The notes under the pieces are model-generated. The model was not told the DNA's origin, made no database searches, and saw only the letters and a list, made by a program, of their open reading frames with translations. Position numbers and translations under genes: made by a program. A stretch of 64,000 nucleotides of DNA from Trichostrongylus colubriformis (taxonomy: Eukaryota > Nematoda > Chromadorea > Rhabditida > Trichostrongylidae): NCBI GenBank assembly GCA_963978905.1, contig OZ022260.1, positions 16,729,725 to 16,793,724 on the forward strand, given 5' to 3'. Positions 23,396 through 34,600 of this stretch are shown in pieces. The first letter of the stretch is position 1. Each line of letters starts with the position of its first letter.

Positions 23396-25900
23396 CAAAC
23401 GATGACGCTGTTCTACACCTTTTCGGAAGTGGAGCGTATTTTACACAGATAGGGTGAGAAATGTGCTTGTGTAACGTTTATCCGGGTGCAAAATGACGAA
23501 GAATATGAGTTTGCGGACTGACATTGATTATACATTGCTCTCGCTGGTCAACGTGACGACAGAGTTTCGAACTGGAGGTATTTGAAATACAACGAGTAAC
23601 AAGGTATAAATCATTAAAATCATTATCATCATTGTTAATGAACAAATGACGTTTACGGCGAGAGGGAGGCAGGAAATGTACAGTAGGTAAGCATGACGGA
23701 ACCGAGGAGTGATGCTGATGGTTAAGGTAGGTAACAAGGAGGCATTGGCGTTCTAGAGCTCCCATTTTTGAGGGCGCAGAGGCGTTAGAAATTGGAGGTG
23801 TTGTGTGGGAGAGCGCTCTTGGAGGGCGAGTAGTTACACGAAGAAAAACTGTGAAATTAAAAAAAAATTGTGGTAGGAGAACTATGCAGATGCATAGAGA
23901 AAGAGCATTGAAAGTCTCGGATGAAGCCGACGCGGAACCTTATCATCTTATTATGCCAAGCAACGAAAGACTTGACCATGCATCAGGAGAAGCCGACTAT
24001 TACCGAGTTTGGATGTGGAAAAATGGACAATCATATGATTCTAGGAAGTCTAGCGGAAATCTATATTATCTATATACAGTAGGACAGTTTACAAGAAAAT
24101 ACACTAGCACACACATATCATACATGTACTACTTGCAGTCTTGCTCAGAAATCACGATAAAATGCATCATTTCCGGGCGCAGCTATCCGGTGGATGGCGT
24201 GGTCGCCCACTAGGATTGTCGCTACTTCTGAACTAGGCCGACGACAAGTTTGCAATCACCAAAAAGCCAGAAAAGCATGACTGAATAGCGATAAAAACAA
24301 CTGTAGCATCAAAGGCTATTTATTGTTATTGTATCACGATTGAGACCCCGTGATCGGTGCTCATTCGGAAACAGCATATCATTTAGCGCCAAACAAGGGC
24401 GACGAGCCATCTAATGGCGTCGATTTTCAGCTCTGATCTGGCCACGCCGAGTAAACCAGTCGTAACGGGTGTTCTTCAGCTGAGTGGTTTGATCCTGTAG
24501 TGCTTTCCAGCATTGCACCGCGTCCGATCGTTCCACACATGGACGACGGGGCAATGGTGGCCATGACGGTGCCAACGGACGACGTTTATATGTTGACAGC
24601 TGGCGAATTGGAAGATTTGCGACCAGCGCTTTTGAACCTGAAAATGATAGCTTGGGTAACTGGATTCCAAATTCACGCCGGTTGGGTTGCCTTTCAATCG
24701 ATAAAAGTCCCTACAGGATGCATGCACTACTTCCCAGCTTGCACTTAAAGGAACCGGGAGGGGTCGGGACATAGAGGAAGATGGGACAAATTATCGTTTT
24801 GTAATGAACATTCGAGGTTAGAAGCGAAAATCTGTACAGGAACCCGGATTCAAAAACGCGACTTTGTGGTCGTGCATCTCTCCGAACCGCAACATCACTT
24901 TCTGAGTTGCTCGCTGGCGGAGATGTCATTTGCAGTCTCGTAGGCTGTATCATTCATTCATGTGATGTGAGATAAGTGAAAGTACTAGCAGCAGCAACCA
25001 TGTGAATGAATGGTAAAATAAACGAAAGGGTAAGAAAAAAGGTGTTCATGACAAAAAAATCCATCAAATTCACACTCGACGTCTTACCTGGGAGTCGTGT
25101 GTAAAATGTGTGCAACCTAACGAGCTGCAAGTGCTACGATGTCTCACCATAGGCCAAAAATGCTCCTAACGGTGGCTTAAGTTTGTGAGGATATGAGTGT
25201 AAGACATGGTTAGGTAAAGAAATCCTAAACGAACTGGAGGTTGCATCTTCATATTACCATACCCTCACTTCCAGGGAAAGTAAGCATTCTGTACTCAAAA
25301 CGCTGCATAGATGTCAAAGCTTCCCTCCACGGAAATTTTTATGCCCCTTACACGATTTTTCCTTTGTAATCTTTTCATAAGTGTAGCAACAGGTCAGAGG
25401 TCGACGTCGCAAGGTTTTAGCCAGCGCGCGCTGCAGTCATGAGCGAGGGGACGACACCATACACACAGGCCACAGGTCGCTAAAACGTAGAGGGGAAACG
25501 TTTCCTATGCAGTGTCGTGTCCACACCCAAAGCCGACAAAATGTTCATTTTCGAGGCGAAGCCAACCTCCAGGTGGGCGTGGCCGCCCATCAAAAGGGGA
25601 TCACGTTATTTACTCATGGACAAGGTCGACAACGTTCTTGCAAGCATCGATAAGCCAGCCATAAGGCCGTCGTACTGGTCGTGTAACATACTTTGGGCTG
25701 GAAAAAATGAATCAACTAACTTTTGCAAGGCTTTCTTGTAATATTACGCTCAGTGCAGGGACGATGTCTGAGTGAACATGGAGCGACTGCTGAGCGTTTC
25801 TTATAAAGAGTTGGGTATTTTGGGGCTGCAGGCATCACGGCAGAGATGTCATCTGCAAATATCAATATCAATGTTTCAAGTCCATGTAAGGTTACGAACA
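23396..25900. other. No firm gene; open stretch of unknown meaning
   Basis: A plus-strand open stretch of 136 codons lies at 23803-24213 and two overlapping ones near 24476-24772, on opposite strands. None shows a known motif or clear splice border. No transposon end was recognised. Confidence 0.35.
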
Positions 25901-25903
25901 TAC

Positions 25904-25991
25904 GAAACCCACTTTTTTTAGCGCCAGATGGAATGGATTTCACGAAGCTGATAAGAGGACGACGTGGGCCAGACAGTCTCTTCACAGGTGC
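25904..25991 (-). CDS. Candidate exon (unrecognised gene)
   Basis: Open minus-strand stretch with a good acceptor (TTTTCAG just above 25991) and a possible donor GTATGT below 25904. The encoded piece (APVKRLSGPRRPLISFVKS onward) is basic and not low-complexity. The open frame continues past the donor to about 25716, so an unspliced reading is possible too. No family is recognised. Confidence 0.3.
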
Positions 25992-26904
25992 CTGAAAATG
26001 AACACAACTAAGTCGTCTACCACATAATGCAATGACCACGCAATTTTTGCAATGACCAGTGATGCCATAACCTCTACCTTCTTGGAACTGAAATTTCACT
26101 TTCGTTGTTATTAAAATGTATGCACCTACAGACAATGCGTAGGAACTATCCACGAGTGAAAGCTTTACGGAAACAATTCTGAGTTTAGCGTCAAACGTGG
26201 GCCACGTATCTTGTGATGGCGTCCCCTTGCACTATAATTCAGCGCATAGGCATTAATAAGTAGGAAGAAGAGATGTTGTCACAAGTAGCCCACGTCCTCT
26301 TCGTTTGCATAGATTTGTAATGCCACACGATTGCCATGTAAGCGGCTCGAAGGAAGGGGGACCGTGCTCAGCCTCATGCTAGCTGCAAAAGCTTCAGCAA
26401 AAGTATAGACACCGGAGGAGGGAGTGGGAAAGGGCTTAAATTTGGCAAATTGTGGAATATAGAAGTATTGGTGCTCAGCAGTGTAACATTAGAGTAAGAA
26501 CGAAAAGGCAGTGTAACATTAGAGTAACAGAAAGGCGAGAACCGGCCGCGAACTTTGCTCAGCTCTCGCGACAACGCCGGCGAATGACCAACGGTAGGAC
26601 GACTCGCTGCGCTTCGCGATCGCGATAGGATTCCAAGCCGCGTTTTTCAATTGAGTTTAGCCCCACATCATCTCGTCTGAAATAGGTTTCTTTTCAGAGA
26701 ACACGTATTCACAGTTCCTACTTTCGCCTTACCCCTCGCGCTGCCTTTAAAAACAACGAAAAAGTCGAATTAGGCAGATTGGAGAAAATGAAAGTAGAGG
26801 TGCCCAGTAGCTAAAGAACTAAATAAAATGGGGGAAAACAAAAGAAAAGGAACCCACAACCCCTCACTCCTTCCCTTTCGTGTCCCTCCGCCTTCTGAGT
26901 TGGT
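25992..26904. other. No gene seen; small tandem duplication
   Basis: The word CAGTGTAACATTAGAGTAA occurs twice at about 26478-26526. Near 26743 the word GCGCTGCCTTTAA resembles an end of a TTAA-flanked element, but the partner end was not found. Confidence 0.4.
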
Positions 26905-28076
26905 GGGGTAGATGCAGACGAGCCAACAGCCGAGTTGACCAGGGGAAGTTGCCGCAAAGGTTGTCCCAATCTCCCACGGCGGCCGACTAGACCGTTCGCT
27001 CGTCTGCATCTATTAGGTTGTCCCAAAAGTCTTGTCTTATTTTTTCCGATCATCACTTTTTATTTTTTTTTCGTCCAACAAATAATAATTAGGCAACAAA
27101 GTATTGACCATTGTTGTCGGCAACCCTCTGCCACTTTATAGGAAAATCGTTGATTCCCTTCTCCCAGAACTCTGGGTTCTGAGAGTCGAAGAAGTCAGCG
27201 ATCGCCTTCGCAAGCAAGTCATAATCAACGAATTTTCTCTTGGCCAGGAAGGATTCGAGAGGATGGGTAAGGTGATAGCCAGAAGGGGCAATGTCTGGAG
27301 AGTACGGTGGCTGGGGCAGCACATCCCAGCCGAGCTCCTATAACTTAGCCTGGGTACTTTTCGCGAAATGGGAGCGAAATGGGAGCGGGCGTCGTCATGA
27401 AGAAGGGTGACCGCGGACTTTTCCGGCACTTTTCTCGAACATCGACGGCGAGCTGCTGGAGCTGGTGGGTGCATACGGTAGCGGTGACTGTCTCGCCTTG
27501 TACCAGCACCTCGCGGAGAAGCATTCCTTCCTCGTCCCAGAACCAGCACAGTCCCAAGCGTGGTTTGTCTTTCATGTCAATCTCGCCGTTGCTGATGCTG
27601 ATGAACCAGCCGCGCACGGTCACGTAGCTCACACATCCCTTGCCCAATGCAGCGCTGATAGAGTGGCAAGCTTTCGTCGTTTTGGTGCCGCAAGACCGCT
27701 CATAATAGATGACACCGCGAGTTGGGTGGGTATCGACAACGGGCATTGCAGCTCTCTCCACGGGATCTGGTGGGACAATATATATTTTCCTAAAAAGCTT
27801 AGGGAACGTTCTACCATATTCCTGAACCGCCTGGACCTGCCTCGAAGTGAACAAGAGTTACTGATTTTTTTGGGAAAATATGACAAGACTTTTGGGACAA
27901 CCTAATACTTCACCAACCTGTAGCACTGCGACCCGCAGTGCTGCAAGGTCGTGGTAAGACCCCGAGCCGCGCTTTTCAATGCGAAATACGCCAACTGAAG
28001 CGGTGTTTGTTTTCTGGAAATATGCAGTCCCATTTCTCACTAACTCCTTACCACGGGCGATACCTTTAAGCACTTA
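26905..28076. mobile_element. MITE-like host sequence split by a mariner
   Basis: The outer parts (26905-27010 and 27908-28076) resemble one element: GTAGATGCAGACGAGC near 26909 is inverted at about 26996, and GCAGTGCTGCAAGGTCGTGGTAAGACC after the mariner matches the family at 29590-29750 (in reverse there). The right end ATACCTTTAA at 28066-28075 looks like a TTAA-type terminus. The mariner at 27013-27905 lies inside it. Confidence 0.5.
27013..27905 (-). mobile_element. Internally deleted mariner, copy 1 (893 bp)
   Basis: TIRs TTAGGTTGTCCCAAAAGTCT and its inverse, with TA on both sides. The minus-strand transposase frame has a helix-turn-helix part (SYVTVRGWF and DKPR) that joins directly to a late catalytic-domain piece (CWFWDEEG), so roughly the segment with the first catalytic aspartate is missing. 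It goes on to a LLHDDARSH-type second motif (here TLLHDD, MTTPAP in another frame) and PPYSPDIAPSGYH, where the third acidic position is Gly instead of Asp. A copy at 31747-32629 shares the same deletion junction. Confidence 0.85.
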
Positions 28077-28580
28077 ATAGTAGAGTTCATGATTCAGACG
28101 TGACCCAATCGTCAAAGAAAGAAGTATTTCAATTCATATTACCCGCAGTGCACAGTGAAAGACAATTTCTCTACGGACGGTTGCGAAAGCTTTGAAGCGA
28201 TTTTTCATGAGACTTCTTATGTAGCCAAATGATTTATGATACTCTCAGACACAAGCTGGAGCTAGCTTAATCCAAATAGACCACCATGAAGATGATGTCA
28301 CTTTAAGTGAACGATAGAGTGGGAAGTGAATCCCAGTCTACGCAAGAAAAAGGAAAAAATTCCAGAAATAGAAGCCTTCCCAGACATAGAGCTGTAACAT
28401 GATTGATGAGCGGCCCATCAGAAGGTCACAAAAGTAGCATACCGATAAAAACAAGAAGAGATTTGAAGGTTTTTAGAAAATATAAAAGGTAGACAAATAG
28501 TGATAATCGACGACGATTCACTACTTGATCACTAGAGATCGTGGAACGGAAGGAAGAGGCTCATGTCAGCCACAGATATA
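28077..28580. other. No gene seen
   Basis: About 500 bp without recognised motif or repeat. Confidence 0.4.
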
Positions 28581-29319
28581 CAGGGGGTGCCAAAAAAAAA
28601 GTAATTTCGTCTCCTCCACTTTCACCCCACTTTAGTCGAACTACAGCAAATTCTGTTGAGGTATCTTCATTCCCAGATTCAGAGCAGACCTCACTCTATC
28701 ACTATGCTCCGTGGCAGCCTTCTGCACGAGCAGGAACGGGAGCGAGGAAATAGTGAAAAGATGTGTCACCTCAACTGGGCAAATCCGAAATTTCGTCGCC
28801 CTCGTTCACAACCTTGCTGAGGTCCCTTCACTCTGGGTACCTGAGAGGATTCATACTGGGTGGTGTTCTTGAATAATCCGTTTTTTCCGAATCCCCAGCG
28901 CCCTTCGTTTCCAAGAGCCAAAACGTGCCCTTACCACTGAAACCCCTCCGGAGGCGGATTTGGGCATGAAAATGATACTTCGGATCATAGCAGCCTTGTC
29001 CAAGCAGCAGGGGCTCTGTGACTTCCATGAACCGAAGGACCAATCCTTAGGAAGCTTCCCACAAAAGACCTATCATGGAACACGGCTCCACTGTTTTAAG
29101 GGGACCTTGATACCGCGGGTGCTGGGAAGCCCGACTGCGCCGCTTGAAGGTTCCATATTTTTATGAAAATGAAAGTAGTGAGTCTCAGCTTGTTCCTGGT
29201 TTTAGAGGAACATTTCGGAAATATTTTGCCCCAATACTTTCATGTCTTTCGTTTCCCTATGTTTTGTAAATTTGGGAGATGTGAGCCGTGGGCAAAATTA
29301 CTTTTTTTGGCACCCCCTG
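28581..29319 (+). mobile_element. Tc1-like non-autonomous element, copy 1 (739 bp)
   Basis: Inverted ends CAGGGGGTGCCAAAAA and TTTTTGGCACCCCCTG with TA on both sides (28579-28580 and 29320-29321), typical of the Tc1/mariner group. No transposase is recognised inside. The right 270 bp match, in reverse, the last part of the window (63727-64000), which is a second copy cut by the edge. Confidence 0.8.
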
Positions 29320-29589
29320 TATAGACGTACTTTCGCACAAAACGATAAGTGTCCCTCAGAGAGAGCACGCGCGATAAATCGAGCTTTCAAGAAGGGAAAG
29401 TAGGCTCAATAAAATGAAGGCCAGTGGCCCAAAAAGTTGGTACATGGGCAGCTGACATTTAGGGCGTGCACGGAGGGGAGATAGCGATAAAAGAAATAGT
29501 GCGGGTTCGAGCAGCTTACTGACTACATCCATTTGCATTTCTATAGACATCGTAGACATTACAGTCCAAAAGAGGTTATGTGTGCCAAA

Positions 29590-29750
29590 ACAAGCTTTGA
29601 GGAAGCGCAGTTTGGGGTCTTGTCACGATCCTGCAGCGCTGAGAGTCGCGCTGCCACGCATCCGCCGAGGGAGTTGCCGTGACGGCGGGAAATGCTCGCG
29701 GTCGGCAAACTTAGCCCTTCGCCCGTCTGCATCTACCCCACTTGTAAGTG
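29590..29750 (-). repeat. Fragment of the same MITE family as 26905-28076
   Basis: Shares GGGGTCTTGTCACGA, CCTGCAGCGCTG and CGTCTGCATCTACCCCAC with the sequence around the mariner at 27013, in the opposite orientation. Confidence 0.5.
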
Positions 29751-29865
29751 ATGCAAAGGGCGCGAAAAAAGAGTGAGAAGAGTGATACTCGAGTTTCCAT
29801 TTCTCGGATCTTTCGCCGTTTTCTTTCGGTCTTTCATTACCTCTACACTACACTAAATTTTACAG

Positions 29866-30058
29866 CTATTCCACAAACTGTCGAATTTACTCCTTCCGCT
29901 GTCTCTGACGAACAGCTAAATTATCGCTTCTGTCGCCTTATGTTAGGTAGTCGATCGATAATCACAGCATTACCACCTAGTACTAGAACCAAGCATAATT
30001 ATCAATTGACGACCATTTCAGAAGTAGCTTCATCGGTTCAAAAACTGTACAAAGAGAG
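29866..30058 (+). CDS. Candidate exon (unrecognised gene)
   Basis: Plus-strand open stretch with an acceptor TTTTACAG before 29866 and a donor AG-GTGGCT at 30059. It encodes about 64 residues (VEFTPSAVSDEQLNYRFCRL and on). The open frame also continues upstream to 29748 and downstream to a stop near 30137, so the borders are not certain. No family is recognised. Confidence 0.35.
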
Positions 30059-30723
30059 GTGGCTGTGGGTGGATCCTCGAGGAATTCTTGTAGATACCAC
30101 CTTGTTTGCTTGGACGGATCAAGCCACCATTAGCTAGCCATCTACCGAAAGCCAGACACACCTTCGATATCCCCTATAATATGGGTCGCAAACCGAATGC
30201 GCTGTTCACGACCCGTTCTGAAGTCACACAAGCCGAAACCTGCCGCCTCCATGATATTCTGAAGAAAAGCACCCAGTAGCCGGTAAATCAAACCGATGGG
30301 AGACGCTGTCAGCAAAAAATATATGACCCAGAATGAAGATACGCCACATTTTCCAGAAAAAAAAAGTTTTTAGAGAAAAAGCCTCTTTGCAAGATTAAAA
30401 GGCGATTAAATTGTTGGTTATTATCCATATATTTACTAGATTCTCCATCCAAGAAAAAATTGTATTGACCACTGGAACCACTACCTTGCAAAGAGAGAGG
30501 AAGATTCACGTGTGACTTCCGCAAGGCGACTCTAAACGACCGACCAATCAAAGCACCAAGGTCCGACGGTACCCCAAGGGCAAGTTTCAATCATTGCTAG
30601 TCTCCTTTGAGGCGGAGCTCTGGCGCCCAGGGAGTGCCATTCAGAGTCCGATCCGCTATCCGCTTCGCTACCTTCTTATGATAAACCAGTAGTACGAGGG
30701 AGTGGGCTCCGAGCAATTATGTG

Positions 30724-30895
30724 AAGTACAGTCCATTTCGGAGCGCCCAATAGAGCGTGGCCTACAGACCTGGGTGGAGTGTATCAAACGCTCCCACTCC
30801 GCAACACATTCTCACTCTTGCCACGCACTCTCACCCTCACCGCTCACCCATGTCCATAGGCCACGCCCTACCAAACGCTCTGAAATGGAGTATAA
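30724..30895. mobile_element. MITE with GCGTGGCCT inverted ends, copy 1
   Basis: Inverted ends built on CCATTTCGGAGCG and GCGTGGCCTA, with a pyrimidine-rich CACTCTCAC interior. A second copy lies at 57650-57786 with the same ends. No coding capacity. Some tRNA-like words (CGGACTCTGAATGG on the minus strand) lie just upstream near 30645, but no full cloverleaf was found. Confidence 0.6.
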
Positions 30896-31408
30896 CCTCC
30901 AAGCAATCGCGCTCCTGTACCTTTGTTGAGTCGACTGCATGTCAGTGTGCTGATATTCAGTCAGTTAGACAGTCACCTGATTTTTTTTCAGCGAACACGT
31001 CTGTTTATTTATATTCATGAAAGCTCAGACCCAAATAAAAAATGAGTTTCAGTTGAATACTATGAAATCGACGTGAAAGAAAAATAGGGTCTACGTGGTC
31101 TGAACCAGTGTGCCCCTCTGTAGTGGGAGTGCAAGTTTGAAGTGGCTTCTTGTGTCGAGAGAGCCGCTACAAAAGTTTTTCGAGTATTAAAGATGCGTAG
31201 AGGACAGGAAGAATGTAGGCATGGAAGGCAGCACGAGCACAAATGAGTTGCTGGTTCAAAATAAAAACAAAAGTGCTATTAGTGCGCTGGTAAAGTAAAA
31301 GACGTGAAATTGCGATTCCCAGAAAAGTCATTCAGCAGACGATCCCGGTTATTTTGAAAAATGCCATAACGAAATCGGTAATAGACCGAATCGACTGACA
31401 TATGGATA

Positions 31409-31661
31409 CTAGTTACAGGAGTGGGCTAAGTAATCCTTCACTATTTCGTCAACACATTCTTTAGCTTGGGACAGAGATGATGAATTGACAGGAGCCGCGC
31501 ACTTCCACATGCACGGTGCTGGCATCAAATCTCGCATCAGTACCTGCTCAGAACAACCGGACCTCCACTCCCTCAGGGTGGGTGAAACGGTACCAGACTC
31601 GTCTAAGAGGATAAAAGCTGACTTGTATAAGGGCTGACCCCTGCATGTCACTGTGTAAGCC
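31409..31661 (-). CDS. Gene model exon 19 (terminal)
   Basis: Acceptor TTACACAG above 31661 and stop TAG at 31409-31411. It starts in phase 1. The encoded end (CRGQPLYKSAFILLDESG to CVDEIVKDYLAHSCN) has four or five cysteines and looks folded and probably extracytosolic. It is the only exon of the series with an in-frame stop at a natural end. Confidence 0.45.
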
Positions 31662-34600
31662 TAATCACACTCATCTGCTACCACGATTCCGAATAGAACT
31701 AGAATACGTGGCTCATCCCGGAAAGGGATTGACAACGCTGAAACTATTGGGTTGCCCCAAAAGTCTTGTAGTATTTTTTTCGATCATCACTTTTTATTTT
31801 TTTTCGTCCAACAAATAACAATTAGGCAACAACGTATTGACCATTGTTATCGGCAACCCTCTGCCACTTTATAGGAAAATCGTTGATTCCCTTCTCCCAG
31901 AACTCTGGGTTCAGAGAGTCGAAGAAGTCAGCGATCGCCTTCGCAAGCATGTCATAATCAACGAATTTTCTCTTGGCCAGGAAGGAATCGAGAGCATGGG
32001 TGAGGTGATAGCCAGAAAGGGCAATGTCTGGAGAGTATGGCGGGTGGGGCAGCACATCCCAGCCGAGCTCCTATAACTTGGCCTGGGAACTTTTCGCGAA
32101 ATGGGAGCAGGCGTCGTCATGAAGAAGGGTGACCGCGGCCCTTTTCCGGCTCTTTTCTCGAACAGCGACGGCGAGCTGCTGGAGATGGTGGGTGCATACG
32201 GCAGCGGTGACTGTCTCGCCTTGTACCAACACCTCGTGGAAAAGCATTCCTTCCGCGTCCCAGAACCAGCACAGTCCCAAGCGTGGTTTGTCTTTCATGT
32301 CAATCTCGCCGTTGCTGAAGCTGATGAACCAGCGGCGCACGGTCACGTAGCTCACACATCCCTTGCCCAGTGCAGCGCTGATGGAGTGGCAAGCTTCCGT
32401 CGTTTTGGTGCCGCAAGACCGCTCATTTTAGATGACACCACGAGTTGGGTGGGTATCGACAACGGACATTAGCTCTCTCCACGGGATCTGGTGGGTCAAT
32501 ATATATTTTCCTAGAAAGCTTAGGGAACCTTCTACCATATTCCTGAACCGCCTGGACCTGCCCTGAAGTGAACAAGAGTTACTGGTTTTTTTTTTGGAAA
32601 AATACTACAAGACTTTTGGGACAACCTAATATATCCTTCCCTTTTTATTTCTTAACTTGATCCACGTGTTTGATAGTAGTGAGTTAGGACGTTGATTCTA
32701 CTAATACTCAGCGATGCAGCGCCACGAATTACGTCAGACATTTCTGGGAATGTTGGTCACTTTATAAATTTCTTCACTGCAGTACTGATTAGCACTTTCA
32801 CTTTCAGCAGGCAACCCAATCATCACTTTAGCTGCCTCTGTGGCCTAGCTTTCCCCAAGGCACATCGAACACCCCGCACAAGACGGAACAATATACCCTG
32901 TAACTGCGGTTTTATACCAGATCAGGGACAATGATCCTGTCACTGTAGAGCGAGTACCCAACCGCTGACCAACCGAAGTCAGAATCCTTCGTGAAATCCT
33001 CCTCCCGAACGCTTGCACGAAACTTCGAAAATTCAAAGGGAATTCCAGGAAGATGCAGCTCTTACCACCATGGTTCAAGCATGACATCCTGTGCAAACAC
33101 CCACGCCAAAGGCCATCCTCTGAGGGCGCTGGATTGGTAAAACACTCATCCGGGAGAATAAAAACTCGGAATTGCACATCAGATGGCCCAAAGGTTGGAG
33201 ATGATTTTGTATGCAGATTGTGAGAACCGACCATCACCCAATGAAATATGCTTTTAAATTATAAATTTACGCGAATTTTTTCTGTTTCAAGGTTAGCATT
33301 AATTTCACTTTGCTGCAATATTATATATTTACGCAGACGCACCAAGTCTATGAACCTCAGGAGGAGCAGAACACATTATGTTTCCGGGTTTTCAAGTGAA
33401 AAAACGCTTTTGTTTACAAGATTCTTTTACACATTAAAAATGAAATCATACCTTTCTGAGCCACGAAATCGATTTCGGATACTGTAACTGGAGTCGTGGC
33501 TTTGACTTCTCATTGCATACTTCACCAGTTACCTGGAATGCAAATAACATAGCAAATCCAAAATTGTACCCTACTAGATCGCACCGGGGACCGAGGAAAC
33601 GAAACAATTACGAGAACGCACCTTAGCATTTCGTGAAATCGATATCGTTGCCGCAGCTAGAGGAGGAGGTGGTAGTGATGGCCGGCTGGGCTCATCGTCT
33701 CGATGTTTCTGTGATGGCGGTATGATAAAGAGTTCAGCCAATACACGAAAGAATGTAACCCGGCAAAGCCAATGGTACAACGACCACGATGGCCGCCGCC
33801 AGCCGCCTTGCTGCCTTTGCCTACTGCTGGTGTTATTAGTGATGTATCGAGTACATTTATCTATACATACGCTTGAATCATCAATAAAAGGGACTCAGAG
33901 ACGATGCAGACCGATCTTCGTGGTGGTTTGGTGGTGGTGGAGGAGGATACGACGACGGCTAGCGGCGCCGTCGCTGCTGCCGCCGCAATACAAAAAACCA
34001 CTATCGATTCACATACTCGGCGCAGAAACTTGCAGCCGGCTGTCTCTAAGGCTGTCTTTCTGGTTATGAATGGCCGCAGGAACCGGCCTATAGAGAAAAG
34101 GAGGAAACTTACGAGTTGTGGTGTAGTGATGTGCAGTTTTGAAGGCCTGGAGCGCACGCTACTATAGCGACGAACCTCCGGTTGAGAGCAGACGTTACGT
34201 CGTGCCTGTAACATAACCATTAAAAGCCTGAAATGGAATTTTTAGAAATTCAGAAGCCTTGGAATAAGGAATGAATCGAACGCGATTCAATTAGAGCTCA
34301 CTGGCCAGGCATGAAAGTGAGAAAAGCGGCCGTGTTGCATGACTCACATCGAGGGGGTGGATGTATGTATGTGCTTTGTGCTGCTTCAGCCAGTGAGTCT
34401 GACTTCAAACGACTTATGACGTCATTGAATGTGATTTTAGGAGCGAATGAGTCAGTTTCGCGCTTTGAAAGGTCTTGCCGTTCACATATGAAAATAGAGC
34501 TGTTGCCCCAGTTGCATCCATGAGCCTAGAAGTTGGTGCTGATGTTTGATAGTTCATGTGGTCCGTAATACGCCTAATTTCCAACAAATATTAATTTTCG

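Noticed and set aside
23803..24213. A 136-codon open frame as a gene
   Set aside because: No motif, no clear splice borders and no similarity noticed. Length alone is not enough.
30620..30690. tRNA gene with CGGACTCTGAAT anticodon arm (glutamine-like)
   Set aside because: Only the D and anticodon parts resemble a tRNA. No B box and no acceptor pairing were found.
33861..34220. The full 119-codon minus-strand open frame as one exon
   Set aside because: A strong donor GTAAGT at 34112 and loss of ordinary composition below it (poly-Ala, Thr, Val from simple repeats) suggest only the upper part is exon.
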